The notes under the pieces were generated by a model. The model worked only from the letters and a program-made list of their open reading frames with translations. It was not told the origin of the DNA and did not search any database. The translations under genes and the position numbers were made by a program. Shown one piece after another: positions 21,901 through 36,900 of a stretch of DNA of 64,000 nucleotides. The stretch covers positions 1 through 64,000 of the forward strand of contig CAIRNJ010000043.1 of assembly GCA_903879915.1 (NCBI GenBank), read 5' to 3'. Position 1 is the stretch's first letter. Each line of letters begins with the position of its first letter. This stretch comes from an uncultured Elusimicrobia bacterium (GTDB taxonomy: Bacteria > Elusimicrobiota > Elusimicrobia > Elusimicrobiales > UBA9959).

Positions 21901-24900
21901 CGAAAGCGTGGAGGTGGACTTGAAATCAGCCCTGTCGTCGAAGGCGCTGACCTCGGCCCACTCGCTGGCGGTAACGCGGGTGTAGTACACCATGCCCGTG
22001 GACAGTTTTATGCTGTAGGTGGCCACGTTCACGGTATAAGTGCCGCTCAGCACCGCGAAGCCCATGGACCTGTCGGCGCAGATGCCGCTGCACTCCTGCA
22101 GCGCCATCACCGTCACCGGGGCCACGGTGCTTATCACCAGCGGGTTCACCGCGCTCACGGTGTAGGTGGTCACGAACGTCACTGAACCGCTGAGCGCGGC
22201 GTAGTCGTTCTGCTTCTGGGGCATGATGTTGAAGTTGATATCCCCGTAGCTCTGGCAGGCGCCGCCGGCGGCCGCCAGTTTCCAGTTCCTGCCGGCGGTG
22301 CAGCCGGAGTTGGGCAGCCCTGCGGCGCCGGCGCTGGAGATCACGATGCGCGCGTCGTCGGCGTCTACCGCCGTCAGGTCCTGGTAGTTGCCCTCGTTGA
22401 GGTCCAGCCATTTGCCGAAGAACGCCACGCTCATGCGCAGCTGTCCGTCGGGCAGGCCGTTGAGCGTGGCCGGGCTGAACAGGAACGAGCCGTCGGCGGC
22501 CGTTCTGGCCTTGGCGTCCGTGTACATTCCTTTCCCGTTCTTGTAGGTATCGGACCCGCTGTACCAGCCGTAGTCCCCTACCACCAGCACGTCGGCGTTG
22601 GGCACAGGAACGTCCCTGTAGCGTATCACGCCGCGCAGGGTATAGGTGGCTTCCTGCAGCTGGAATTCGCGGTAGACGGTGGCGCCCGTAGAGACGGAGA
22701 TCCCCTCGTACAGGCCGCGGTTATAGCCGGCCTTCTGCGCGGACAGGCTGTATGCCGCCGCGGTGCTTACCACGTTATAGAAAGAGTACTTGCCGTTCAC
22801 GTCGGTAAGCGTTTCGTAGACGTTGTAGTCGCAGCTGCCGCTCGCACAGGGCTCCGTGGAATTCCACACCCTTACGCGCGCCGCTTCAAGGGGCGCCAGC
22901 GTCCGGGCGTTCCTTACCACGCCCTCCACCGAAGGCAGCGTAGTGGAAGCGCCCACTTCGAAGCCGCCTGCGGACGAGCCCGTTATGGTGGACATATTGA
23001 CCACGTACAGGGAAACGGCCGGGAAAGCCGCGCCCATAGGAACGCCGCGGGCGAGGCTCCGGCTGGGAATGGTCACGCCCAGCGTGTACGCGCCAGGGGC
23101 CGCGGGCGGCACGTTGCTGACCGTGAAGGTAACACTGCTGGCGCCTACGGCCACCTGCGCTATACCGTATGCCGCCCTCTCGCCGGTCTGCGCGAAGAAG
23201 ACCTCCGCCATAACGTAATCTCCGGCCGTGGCGGAAGTGACCGTCACGGTAAGCGGATAATACGGGGAGGCGGCGGGCCGCGGAGACAGGATATACTGCT
23301 TGGTGGCGTCGGCGTTAAGCTGCACGAAGTAGCTGCCGTAGGGGTCCATCTGCTGGGCCATTATGCCGGGCGCGAAGCCCTGCTTGTCCAGCGCGATGAA
23401 GTACTGCTTGCCGGCGGGCACCTGCGCGGTGTAAACGCCCGACGAGTCGGTCACGCCTCTGCGTATACCGGAGGCGTCGATGCCGCCGGTCTGCGAGTAG
23501 GGGACGAGCGACACGCCCACACCGGGCAAAGGAGTGGCAACCGCCGCGCTGGAAACCTTCACGGTCAGCACGGGGTTTACGGTCAGGGCGCTGCTCTGCT
23601 TGTAGCGGTACAGGCCGTAGTAGCCGTTGAACTTGCCGCTCACGGAGACGAAGCCCATGGTCCCCACCGCCAGGTCGAAGCCCTCGTCGGAATTTGCGAT
23701 CGTGCTGTAGGCGTCGCCCGCGATGGCGCTGGTGTAGAATTCCTGGCTCCACAGTTCGGAACCGGACCTGGAATACTTGCGTATCCAGAGGTTCTTGCCC
23801 TGGTTGATGTCGTAGCGTTCCTGCGAGCCGGTCACATAAACGCTGCCGGTAGTGTCAAGCTCGATGCCGTAGGCGGCGTCGTTGGCGTTGCCGGGGCTGT
23901 TGTAGAGCACCGGGAACGCCCAGTCGGCGGCACTGAGGTCGGCCGAGCTCTTGATCACAATGGCGTCGTTGGCGGTATCTGCGCTGCGCAGTTCGCCCGC
24001 TGTATAAACATAACCGGAGCTGTCCACTGCCACGTCATAGCCTGCGCCCGCCGCGGCGCCGCCGGTGACGGCGGTACCGAGCTGGCCTAGATCGGACGTG
24101 CGGAAATGCCCGGTCCACAGCTGGGGGCCGTTCACCGACTGATACGCGGAACCGGCCAGGTACAGGTCGGTCCCACGCACGGCTATGCCATAGGCCGCGT
24201 CCGGCCCGCTGCCGCTGCCGGAGAAGTTAGCCGACGAAAGGATGACGCCGGCGGTACTGAGCTTGGCCAGGAAGATATTATCGCCCTGCGCGGAGCCGGT
24301 ATAGACCGAGCCCGCGGCGTATACGTTACCTGACGCGTCCAGCGCCACGCCGTAGCCGGTATCGTCCCCGTGGGCGAAGTCGTAAACGGTCTTCCACACC
24401 AGGCCGCTGGCGCCGAACTTCATGACAAAGAGATCCTTGCCGTCGGCAGCCGCGGGACCGCGTTCATAGCCGGTCAGATAGAGATATCCGTCGGCGTCCG
24501 CGGCCATCCTGTTGGCCCTGACGGCGAAGGATTCGCCGGGGGCGTAGTACTTGGTCCAGACCGGGGTGAAAGCGGAGTTGAACTTCTTTATGATCAGGCC
24601 GCCGCTGCCGTTCCAGTCCGTATCGGCCACCATGTAAAGGTTGCCGGAAGCGTCGCGCGCCGCGCCGGGAAACTCTTTCTCCCCGTCGTTGTAGCGCTGC
24701 CCGCCGCCCGTAACGATCAGCTTGGCCTCGTTCGGATACATGGACATAGCCGAGAAAGCCGAGCCTTCCGCAGGGCGGGCCGAAGCGGCGCGCACGCCCA
24801 CAGGCGTGAAGGTCCCGGCCGAAGTCGAAACCCACACCTTGAAGTATTGCGTTACGCTTTCCAGCCCGTAAACCACGCGGGCCACGCTCATGCCTTCGCG

Positions 24901-27900
24901 TATGTCCGCGTCGGCCGCGTAGCGCACTTGGGCGCCGGACGAGTTCCAGCCGCCGTCGTATGTGGAGTACTGTACGCTGAAGACCGAGCCGGCCGGCACG
25001 TCGTACTGGCTCAGCCACTCCAGCCGCACGGAACCCGGCACGCCGTACGGAGCGGCCAGCACGTTGAAGTCGGGCTCCGGGAAGTAGTAGAAGCCGGGCC
25101 TGCCGTCCAGGGAAACGGCGGAATAGACCCGCCCCGAAGCGTCCACGGCCAGCGCGGAGGCATAGTCGTCCCCGGCGGAAAGGTTAAGCCCGCGGCTCCA
25201 CTCGGGTTCCCCGGCCAGGGTGAATTTGCGGTAACTGCTTACCCTGCCCTGTCCCGAAGAGGTTTCGTAGCCGGCGGCGATCGCTCCGCTGGTGGTGAGT
25301 TCCACCGCGTAGGCCGCGTCGTCCAGGTTGTCCTTGCCGTTATAATACCTGTCCCAGACCAGCGCGCCGCCCAGCGTGAATTTGAGCAGCGCGGCATTGC
25401 CGGCTGCGCTCACGGAAGCCGTGGAACCGGCCACGTAAACGAAGCCGGTGGTGGTTACGGCAAGGCCGTAGCCCGTGTCGTTGCCGTTGCCGGCGGAATT
25501 GAACACTATCGGCGCTCCGGGCAAAGCGCTGGTCTTGTTAAGGCCCTGCACGATAATGTCCTTGTTGGCGGCGCCGTTGTCCACGGTGCCCGTAAGGTAA
25601 ACCGCGCCGGTACCCACGGCTATGCCGTAGCCGAAGTCGTCACCGCCGCCGGAGCCGTTCTTCGAATAGGTCCACAGCAGCGCGGGATAAGTGGACGGGG
25701 AAATATCGTATTTCCGCGCCAGTATATCCAGGCCGGCGGAGGCGCTGGAAGCGACGCCCACCACATAGAGGGCGCTGCCCTCCACGGCGGCGCCGTAAAG
25801 CTCATCCATGCGGTTCAGGCCGGAAGCGTCGGCCGAGTAGGACCAGACCAGGTCCCCGGCGGCGTTCAGCTTGGCTATCCAAAGGTCCTTATCGGCCGCT
25901 AAATCCTCGTACCCGGCCGCGGCGGCGGAGTCGCTCGCAGGCCGCTGGCTGCCTACCAGGTAGAAGTTGCCGGCCGCGTCGCGGACCACTTTGGCCACGT
26001 AATAGGCCCGGTCGTCCTTATGGTTGAAGAACTTCGTCCATTCCAGGGACTGGCCGGTGTTGTACTTGCGCAGGCCGAACCCGGCCGAAGCGCCGTCCGC
26101 GTAGCCGCCGAAGGCGTGGTACACGTAGGCGCCGTCAACGGCTATGCCGCCGTCGGGCCCGTACAGGCCGCTCATGAACGAAAGGCGCTCGCGTCCGAAA
26201 TCCTGCGTGTTATCGTAGGCGCTGGGCGTTTTCGCGAAAGTCTGCGCCTCGGGCAGGGCCGTGGTCAGGCCGCCGCTGGTTATCCAGACCTTGAACTTGT
26301 ACAGGTTGCCGCGCGTTTCCGCGCCTTCCAGGCCGGGATAGCGCAGCACGGGCAGGCCGCCCACCGTCTGCGTCTGCACCGCGCCGGGATACAGAGGCCC
26401 GGTGCTTACTACGATCTGCGCCGAGGCGCTGCTCCACACCGGAGCGGAAGCGGTGCTGTACTGTACGTAATAGGTGGAACCGGCCGGCAGGGCGGCAGGG
26501 TAGTTCCACATCAGGTCCGCCGAGCCCGTATAGGGGCCTTCGGCGGCGGTAAAGAACTGCGCGCTGGCCGACGAGCCCTGCGGCATGGAGTACACGCCGA
26601 AGGCGCCCGCGAACATGCCTGACACGTGCGCATAGTTATCGCTGGAGACGAATACGTCCAGGCCGGCGTCGTGGCTGTCGGAGCCGGAATCGTAAACGCG
26701 GCCGAACAGGAACTGGCCGCCTGGCCCGAACTTGACCAGCAGCATGTTATAGCCCTGCCGCAGGTTCCACATGTCGGTGTAGCCCGAAATGTAGATATTC
26801 CCGAAGCTGTCGAGGTCCAGCCCGGCGGGGATGTCGTCGGAATTAGACTGCGCGTTGTTATAGCGGGCGGGGCTGGAGAACATAGCCGCGCCGTAGGGGG
26901 TATACCTGTTCAGCCAGATATTTTCCCCCTGGTTGAGGTCGTAGCGCTGCTCGGAGCCCGTCACCACCAGATTGCCGTTCATGTCGGCTTTGACCGCCAG
27001 GGCGCGGGAATTCCCTCCGCCCGCGTTGGAATACTGCACGGGCCAGTTGCCGGGCACGGCGGTGGAAATGGCCGCGCCGGTATCTGCGAACTTGCGCAGC
27101 GTGCCGGTCAGCGGGTAGCTGCCGGAGGCGCCCGCCGCGTAAACATACTTCCTTCCGGCGGCGTCCAGCGTGAAGGCGAGGCCGTTCACTTCGTCGTAGA
27201 GGCCGGGGCCGGAAGAGACGTCCAGGCTCGCGGCCAGGGCTAACGACGAGGCGTCGAGCTTGCGCAGCCTTATGCGGCTGCCGCCGGTCTCGCCGGAGTA
27301 TTCGGTGGCCGCATAGACGGCGCCCGCGCCGAAGGCCAGCGCTTTGGCCGTTTCGCTGGAGACGATGGGAAAAACATTCAGCACGGAGCCGTCCGCGCCT
27401 ATTTTCACCACCAGGGCGGAGTACTCCTGCTGTACGAGAGCGTATGCGTTGCCGGCTCCGTCTACGGCCAGGTCCCTGAGGACCATCGGCGTTGTGGAGT
27501 CGTAATAGAGCGAATATCCGCCGGGCGCGTTGAGCGCGATGAAGGAATCGCCGTTGCTCTCGAACGAAACGGCGGAATACATGCCCGCGGACGACCGGGC
27601 GTACCTGGCCCGGCTTTCAAGCCTGACGGACATGGAAGCGCTGGTCCTGAGCGCGGCGTCCCGGTCTTTCGCTTCGGTCTCCGGGAAGTACATGCTGGCA
27701 GCGGGGTTGGAGACCGCGGACGTGCTGGTGCCGTTGAACAGCCACGCGGCGAAATAATACGGGAACAGGCGCGCGTTGACGATCACGGGCTCCAGCCCGG
27801 TAATGTTATGGCTCCATTTCTCCCCGGCGGTCACGCCGGCGATAGTTCCGGTAACGGTCTGAGCGTCGTAGACGTTCGGGCCTGCGAGATCGGCCGGGTT

Positions 27901-30900
27901 GGTGCTGTAGCGGATCACGTAATGCCCGAAGGAAATGTCCTGCGGATAGGTCCATGACAGGTTGACATGGCGCAGGTTGGCGCCGGGCTCGGATGACAGG
28001 TCGGTCAGGCGGGCCAGGAATTTCACCAGTTTGGGAGCCGACGCGACGGGGTAGATAGCCTGCTGCGCCATATCGCCGGTTATGTCGAACGCGGCGGAGG
28101 AAGGCACGACCACGTTGATATTATTCCCCTCGCCGGCGAGGGCCGGCGTCAGGGTGATAAAGGTGCCCAGCGGGTTAGTGTCTATGATCCCGTCAGTTAC
28201 CGGCAGGTCCACGAACGCGGCCGCCACGGCCGCGCTGGAAACAAGGTAGTCCCCTGAATCCCAGACGCCGTTGGCGTTAGAGTCGAGATATAGTCCCACC
28301 GAGGCTATGTCGGAATAGCTGCCCGACGGGTTAACACCGACCTTTACGCCGCGGATATCGGTAGCGCCGGTATTGGTGCGCAGGGTCACACTGAGCGCCG
28401 CGGCTTCCTGGCCGGCCAGGTAATAGGCCGGCGAAACGTCCGCGGTGGAAACGGACACGACCGGCAGCCGCCCGGACATCGGGGCGAACCTGAAGGTGTG
28501 CATGTCGGATTCGGAATCGAACCCTCCACCCGTGACATAGCTGTAGCCTGTGGCCGTATCCAGGGCCAGGGCGAACGGCAGGTAATTCCGTGAGATCTCG
28601 GGGCTGCTGGGCGCGCTGGAAATGAAGACCAGGTTCGGGCTGTACTTCAGCAGCGCCGGGCGGTCAACGCCGCCGCCGCGGCCGGGGCCGAAGTTGCGGC
28701 CGTTCCGCGGCGCCGGGAGCAAGGAACCGCCGTCATTGTCTTTGCCGACCGTATAAACATAACCTGCGGAATCCAGCGCCACGTCGAAGCCCAGCTGGTA
28801 ATTACCGCCGGGGAAAGACGCGCTGGCGAGCTGCCGCAGGTTCTGGGAATACCTTACGGTAAGTATATGGCGGGCTTCTTCGCTGCCTTCGGTGCCGGCC
28901 AGGTAAACGTCGTGCGTGGCCGGGTTGACGGCGAGCCGCGCCCATTTCAGGCTTTCTTCGACATAGGCCCCCGAGTAGGAGGCCGAAGAGACGAAAGCCA
29001 GGTTGGCCGCGTTGAACCTGACGGTCACGAAGTTAGTGGCGCCGGCCAGCAGCGAAATGCCGGACATGTAGACGGACCCGCTGTCGGCGGCTATCCCGGC
29101 CGCGGACGCGCCCGTTCCGGCGCTGAAAGCGGCGGTAGAAGGGCCGGTAAGGTTCGGGCCGAACTTGGCCAGGCGATATTCCAGACTGTTGTCGGAAGTG
29201 CCCGACAGGTACACGCCGCCGGCCGCATCCAGGGCCAGCATCGGGCTGTGCACGCCGGCTATCGTTGCCGACGAGACAAAGCGGAGGCCGAGGTCATACT
29301 TAAGCGCGACCGAGTTGTTCGCGCCACCCACGCCGCCGGCCGCGTAAACGCCGTTGGCGTTGACCGCCACGCCCTGCAAGTACATGCCGCCGGCATTGAC
29401 CACCGTGGCAGAAGCCGTCATCACGCCGGAGGAGTTGTACTTCACCAGCAGCGCCTGTTCTCTGCCGGCCACCGAGGAAACGGCAGTCACGTAGAGGTCG
29501 CCGTTGGCCGGGTTGCGGGCTATGGCGGTGCCCAGGTCATAATCGGGCCCGGAGTAAACCGCGCCGCCGGCCTGAGAGAAGTCGCCGCTGAAAGCGCCGG
29601 CTATCGCCTGCACCGGCCTGGGAGCGGAGGTGATGGGGTAGATCGCCTGCTCGTCCATCAGACCGCCGACGATGAAGGAGGATGTGGAGTCTACGGCCAC
29701 GTTCACGCTGGCGCCCGCCGCCGAGAAATAGGGGGTCAGCGTTACGAAGCAGCCGCCGCCCGTGGGGTATATCATGCCTTCCGCTATCGGCAGGGTCACT
29801 GCCGCGGCATCGACGGCCGCGCTGGAGACCAGCGGGTCAGAAGTATCCCAGAGACCATCGCCGTTGGCGTCGCTATACAGGCCCACCGCGGCGATCTTGC
29901 CGTAATCACCGTTCGGGTTCACGTGCACCCGGATACCGGAAAGAGTAGTTTCTCCGGAGACGGTGCGCAGGGTCAGCTCCAGCGCAGCGGTTTCCTTGCC
30001 GGCCAGGTAAAGCTCGGGCGAGACGTCCCGGGTGGAAACGCGCACGATGGGCATAGAGCCGCCCAGCGGGTCGAAGCGCACGGTGCGCATGTTCCACTTG
30101 GGAGAATCTTTATCGCCCACGCCGGCCCCGAAGTCGATGCCGGTCACGTAGCTCTTGCCCGTGGCGGTATCCACCGCCACGCTGACGGGAGCATAACTGG
30201 TGTCGAACCGCATGGCGGCGCTGGACAGCAGGACCAGCGCGGAATTATACTTGGTCAACGCCGCATAATTCAGGCCGTCGAAAAGATTGCCCAGAGTATA
30301 AACGTTGCCGTCATCGTCGAGCGCTACGTCCATGCCGGTAGCGTCGGCGCGCGGAGAAGCGGCCGCCGACAATTGCCGCAGGTCGGCGGAATACCGCAGC
30401 GTCAGGATAGAGCTGTCGCCTTTAGTCCCGCTGGTGCCCGCAAAATACACCTCATGCGTGTTCGCGTTAACCGCCAGTTTCTCGCTGCCCAGGCTCATGC
30501 CGCTGAGATAAGCGTTTGCGTACGCCGCGGAGGAAAGGAAGGCCATGGACGAAGAGTCGAACCTGGCGGTCACGAAATACGAGGTCCCGGCTATCAGACT
30601 GTCGCCGGTGATATAAACGTTCCCGCCGTCAACGGCTATGCCCCGGCCGCTGTCCACGCCGCCGGCGTTAAAGATGACAGGGGACCCCTGCTGCGCGAGG
30701 TCGGAGTCGTACTTCACGAACTTATAATCGTTCTGGCTGCCAAGTTCGCCCGTGTTGGAGCCGACCACATAAACATTGCCGTCGGTATCCAGCGCCAGGT
30801 CCATAGCGTGGTTCTCTCCGGGAAGCACCGCCGCGGAACTGAGCACCAGGTCATGGCTGTATTTCGCGGTAACGAAGCCCGCCGGGCCCTTGCCCGCCGC

Positions 30901-33900
30901 GTAGACGCCGCTGGCGTTGACCGCCACGCCGTCAAAAGACTCCGCACCGGCCAGCGCGGAGGAGGACACCATGATCCCGTCGAGGTCGTATTTGATTACG
31001 ATCGCGCCGATGGAGGAGGACATGCCGACGGCGTACACATTGGAGCCGTAGACCGCGGCCCCGAGGCCCATGTCCATATATCCGCCGTCGAAATTGGCGC
31101 CTTCGGGAACTGAGAAATTACCGGAGAATACCGGCCCGGAAGGGCCGCTGCCGGTGGTGAAGCTGAAAGAGCTGAACACCATCATGCCGCCGCCGGAGTT
31201 AGTGAAGCTGGCGGCTTCAACGACATAAGTCGTCGCCGAGGATAAGTCGGCGTTAAAAAGCCCGATCCTGTAAGTACTGGTCGTATCCGCCAGCAGGCCG
31301 AAGCTGACGAACCGGCTCGTATGTTCTGTGCCGTTCGCCTTTTTAAACTTCAGGTTCGTTCCGATCGCGGAATTATCTGCGGGGAACACCGGCTCATTAA
31401 AGGTCAGGTCGATAGACCGTATGCCGCTGGAAACGTTGACCGCCTTATCCGCGGGAACGGAGTAAACGATATACGGAGGCAGGCCGCCGCCGAAATCCGA
31501 CGGGGCGTAGCGCACAATGCGCCAATCGTCGTTCTTCCCGTTGGAGGTGAATCCGCCGACGTAAAGATTATCCGAACCGTCCAGCGCGATATCCGTCGCG
31601 GCATCTTCATGGCCGTTGTCATACACCATAGACGAAACGAACACCAGATCCGGAGTGTACCTGGCTGTCAGGAAATCACGGTCGTTACCGTTATGTACAT
31701 TGCCGGCGGCAAAAACTTCTCCGGCGCTGTTTACCCCTACACCCTGCCAGCCGCTGTCCGCGCCGGCATCAAAAGCCACCGAGGATCTCAGCACCAGATC
31801 GCGGTCATACTTAAGCAGGGTCCCATGGCTGTAAGCCCCGCCGGTCTGCCCCGCCACATAAACACCAGTTTGGCCAAGGCTCAGGGACACCCTGTTTTCA
31901 TCGGTAGCCTGGTTGCTGCTGAAGACCGCCGAGCTTATAAAGACCAGCTCCGGGTCGTATTTTAACGTAAGTATCTGGAAGCTGCCGGCAACGCTTGAGT
32001 ATCCTACGGCGTAAACGTTCCCGGTTTCATCGGTTCGTATTTCCATCCCTTTGTCGTAGCTTCCGCTTAAAGCTACGGAGGTTGCAAAATGCAGGTTGTC
32101 GTCGTATTTCAGTATTACCAGGTCGCGGGATTCATCGCTGGGGTTTACGTGGCCGGTGACATAAACACCGCCGGACCTACTGACGGCGATATCGTTCGCG
32201 ATGCAGTAACCGTAGCTGGAATACGTGGCGGAGGACTGAAGGAGCAAGTCTTTATTGTATTTCAGTATCACACATTTACCGTCATGGGCAGTGCCGTCAT
32301 AGTTGCCGGCGACGAATATGCTGTCAGCGCCTACAGCTATGCCGTTAGCCTCGCTGGGATGTCCGCTCACGTTAAATGCCGCGGATGCCGCCATCAGGCC
32401 GTATTTGTCGTACTTAACGATGAAAGCCTCATCGTCGCCGAACGAAGAAGTGCCGGCCCCGTAAATAAACGGCCCGTTAAGCGCGGCGGTATCCACCGCC
32501 AGGCGGTGAGGGGCGTCATTTGCCCCCCCGTCGTAAACCGCTCCGCCCGTTTCCGAGAAATTACCGGTAAATATGACGCTGCTGTACGGGGAAAGCTCCA
32601 TGTCGATGCCGCTCTGCTCCGGCAGCCCCGAATTGACGGTCAGCGGCCGCTCGCCGTAGAACTCGCCTTGGTCCAGCTTGTAATTGTCATTGGCATCGAT
32701 CCACGCCTTGAGCGTATAATCCACGGAGCTGGAGGCTATCCAGGTGGTATACGCGCCGGTGGAAGACAGCGTCGCTTCGTTATAAGGCTGACCGGCCGCC
32801 GCGGACTCGGCCGCAAGGCGCACCTGGCCGTCCTGCGGCGCCAGAATAGTGCCGCTTACCAGGCCGAAATCACGCAGCGTGATATTGATGTTTTTCGCTG
32901 TGACGCCGGCCGCCAGGTACAATGGCTCGGACGCGAACTTGCCGCCGCCTGCCGACAGCGAATTGTACGCGCCGCCGGGCATGCCGGCGCTGTGTCCGCC
33001 TTCGCCCAGCCATACCTGTACGTAGTAAGTGTTCGGAGTAGGGAGGCTGCTGAAACTGTAGCCGCCCGGCGTTTCAAGAGTCTGCGAACTGTATGTCAGG
33101 CTTTCCGGGTAAATATCATTCGCTATCGTAGAGATGGCGATATGGAACGCGCCCTGCTTTGAGCCTTCATAATATATATTACCTTGTATAGCGCCGGAAT
33201 ATTCAGGCACGTTATTGTCGGCCGGGATAGCTTTCAGCTCCGGGACGTCCGCGCCGCCCCTCTTGGTCTTCCAGCCGGCCAGGGCGCCGCCGGCGCCGTC
33301 GGACACTATATCGATGTTGAGGCAGTCGGGCGCTTCGCCCGCGGCATACCCGTCAGGATACGCTACGGCGCCGTTCCTGTACATTTTCTGGTAGCTGATC
33401 TGGTGAGAATTCCCGCCTTTGAAAGCCACCCACTGGCTCCAGGCGAAGTGATACGCGGAACCGTCATAGACGAGTCCCTGCGTGTTGTCGAGCGTCCGGC
33501 CTACCAGCTTTCCGTCCTGCGCCCAGCCGGCCGCGAACTCGGCCGCGGTGGCGGACGAGCGCACTATGCGCACCTCCGACTGGCCGTTCCAGCCGGTGGA
33601 ATACAGCACGGCGAAACCGTCCTCGTCCCTCGCCACGTTGATCACATAATAAGCGGGATTTATATAAGAGGAAAGCCGCAGCGCGGAATTCCAGCCGGGA
33701 TAGGGGTCGCCGTTGACGTCGAACCGCTCCGCGAACAGCGCCTGCGCGCCGCCCGTAGAACTGGTCCACACCACGTAAGCGCCGTTAAGTCCGTCGCTGA
33801 CGCCTTCCACGTTGCCGCCTTCGTCGCTGCTGGTGGGCGCCGACAGGGCTTTATTGCTCCACGCCAGCGTTCCGTCCGCCGCTATCCTGAAGCCGTACAG

Positions 33901-36900
33901 CGCCGTCCTGCCGCCGCTGCCGCCGGCCCACACGAAGATCAGCGAGCCGGAACCGCCGTCGATGCCGCGCCCTTCGCCGATGGATTCTCCGACGGGCAGA
34001 GCGGTGCCGGTGGCCACGCTCACGCAGTCGCCCGGCGCGGGCCACTGGCACTGGCCGTCGTTGTCGATCTTCTGTACCGCCACAGCCATGCCGGCGGCCG
34101 AGGGATAACCGAACAGCGCGAAGAAGCCGCCCTGCGCGTTGGCTGTGAATTCCCCGCCCTCTACGGCGCCGCTGGAGATCTGCCTGCCGCCGGTCCCCCA
34201 CAGGTGGGCGCCGGCCGCGTTATACCGCTGCGCGCGCGCCGCGCCGCTGCCGTCAAACCAAGCCGCTATCACGCCGCCGGAACCGTCGGAGGCCGCGAAA
34301 AGCTCGCCGTTGTCTTTGATCGGATAATAAGCGGGAGTTATGGGCGTGGGGCCCCAGAGGGGCGTATTATCGGCGCCTACGCGTTCAACGAACATCTGGC
34401 GGAGGCCGCCCGCGCCCACCGTGCTGTCGTACACCATGTACGCGCCGCCCGCGCCGTCGGGGACCATCCGGAAACCGCTGGACCCGTCCGAGGCGCCTTT
34501 CGTCGCCGGGGCTATCGGGTATATGGACTGCTCGGCCATGCCGGCGCCGAACGTGAACGCGTAATGAGAAAGGATCTCGAGGCCGATAGTTCCGCCGTTA
34601 GGCGTAACCGCGACGAAATACGCGGCCGTCCGCGTGCTCACCGTCTCGTCGGGGAACGAGAACGAATGGTCCGTGACGCCGCATTCCAGCGTAGAGCTGG
34701 AAACCAGCCTGTCGCCGGCGTCCCACGTATCGTTCTGGTTCTGGTCGTGATACAAAGCTATGGCCCGGATACTGCACGAGTCACCGCCGGTGTTGACGCG
34801 CACGGCCATGCCGGAGAAGGTGGTTTCGCCCTGATCGGTGCGGGGCGTTATGGAAAGCGCGGCCGCCTCTTCGCCTTTCATGTAATACATCGGAGAAACG
34901 TCGCGGGTGGAAAGAGACACTACGGGCGGAGAGAAGCCCCCCAGCGGCGCGAAACGCACGGTGCGTATGTCCGCCGGGCGCAGTTTATCGTCGCTCATGC
35001 CGGTCACGTAACTGGTGCCGTCAGCGCTGTCGAGAGCGATGCCGGTCCCGAGGTAGCCGCCTCCGGCGGGCATGCTGGCGGCGCTGGAAAGGAAAACCAG
35101 CGCGGGGGTGTACTTCGCCACCAGCGCGTTGTCGTAGGAGCCGTCATAGTCTTTGCCCAGCGCGTAAACGTACCCGTCAGCGTCCAGGGTCACGTCCATG
35201 CCCAGGCCGTAATTGCCGCCGGGGAAGACGGCTGTGCCCAACTGGAGCAGGTCCCGGGAATAGCGTACCGTCAGCATCTGCCTGTTATCCTCACCGCCGC
35301 GCGTGGCGGCCAGATAAACATCGTGCGTGGCCGGATTCACGGACAGCTTCCCGCTGCCGGGAAGACCGGAGTTATAATAAGCGTCGGTGTACGCCGCGGA
35401 AGAAAGGAACGCCAGGGCGGAATCGTACCTGGCGGTCACGAAAGAAGTGGCCCCGTCGATAAGGCTGGTGCCGGTCACATAGATATCGCCACCGTCCGCC
35501 GCTATGCCGCTGCCGCTGTCGGCGCCGCCGGCGTCGAAAGTGACCGGCAGACCGACCTGGTTCAGGTCAGCGTCGTATTTCACGAACTTATAATCGTTCT
35601 GGCTATCCGGCTCTCCGGCATTGGAACCGATCACATAAACGTTGCCTTCGGCGTCCAGCGCCAGGTCCTTGGCGTGGTTATCGCCGGGGAGAACCGCCAC
35701 GGAACTGAGGCTCAGGTCGTAATCGTACTTCGCGGTCACAAAACCCGCGGGCCCCTTGCCCGCCAGATAAACGCCGTTGGCGTTAACGGCCACGGCGTCG
35801 AAAGATTCGGCGCCCTCAAAAGCGGAGGAGGATACGAAGGTCCCTTCGAGGTCGTACTTAATAACCACCGCGCCGCCGGGCGCGGACAGGCCGGCTACAT
35901 AGACGCTGGAGCCGTAGAACGCGGCTCCTAACCCCATGTCCGTATCGCCGCCGTTGTAAACCGCGCCGCCGGGCTGGGAGAAATTGCCGGAGAAAGCGGA
36001 GGTGCTGTACTGGGCCAGTTCCAGGTCGATGCCGCTCTGTTCAAGCAGCTCGGAGTTGACCGCCAAAGATCTCTCGCCGTAGTACTCGCCGCCGTCCAGG
36101 TCGTGGTTCTCGTTCGCGTCTATCCAAGCCTTGAGGCTATAGCCCACGGAGCTGGACGCGATCCAGGTGGTATACGCGCCGGTGGAAGGCAGCGTCACCT
36201 CGTTGTACGGGTTGCCGGGCTCGAAGGGCGCTGCCACAAGGAGTACGGGGCCGTTCTGCGGCGCCAGGATAGTGCCGCTCACCTGGCCGAAATCGCGAAG
36301 CGTGATGTTGACGCTCTCCGCCGCGGCGCCGGCGGGCAGGTAAAGAGGCTCGGACATGAACTTGCCGCCGCCCGCTGACAGCGAATCGTACGCGCCGCCA
36401 GGCATACCCGCGGTGTGCCCGCCCGAACCCAGCCACGCCTGTATGTAATACGTGTTAGGAGTGAGCAGCCCGGTAAAACTGTAGCCGCCGGGAACTTCAA
36501 GCGTCTGAGAGCTGTAAGTCAGGTCTTCAGGATATATATCGCCGGCTATCGTCGAGATGGCGATATGGAACAGGCCCTGCTGCTGGCCTTCGTAATAGAT
36601 ATTGCCGGCTATGGTACCGGTATATTCGGGTACGCTGGTGCCCGCGGGGATCGCTCTCAATACGGGCAGGTCGGACCCGCCGGTCTTGGTCTTCCAGCCG
36701 GTCAGCGCGCCGCCGGCTCCGTCGGACACGATATCGATACGCAGGCAGTCGGGAGCCATGCCTGCCACATAGCCGTTAGTGAACGAAAATTTACCGCTCT
36801 TGTCCATCTTCTGGTAATCGATCTGGTGGAAATTGCCGGGAGGCAGCAGCGCCCACTGGTTCCAGGCGAAATGATACGCCGAGCCGTCATAGATCAGGCC

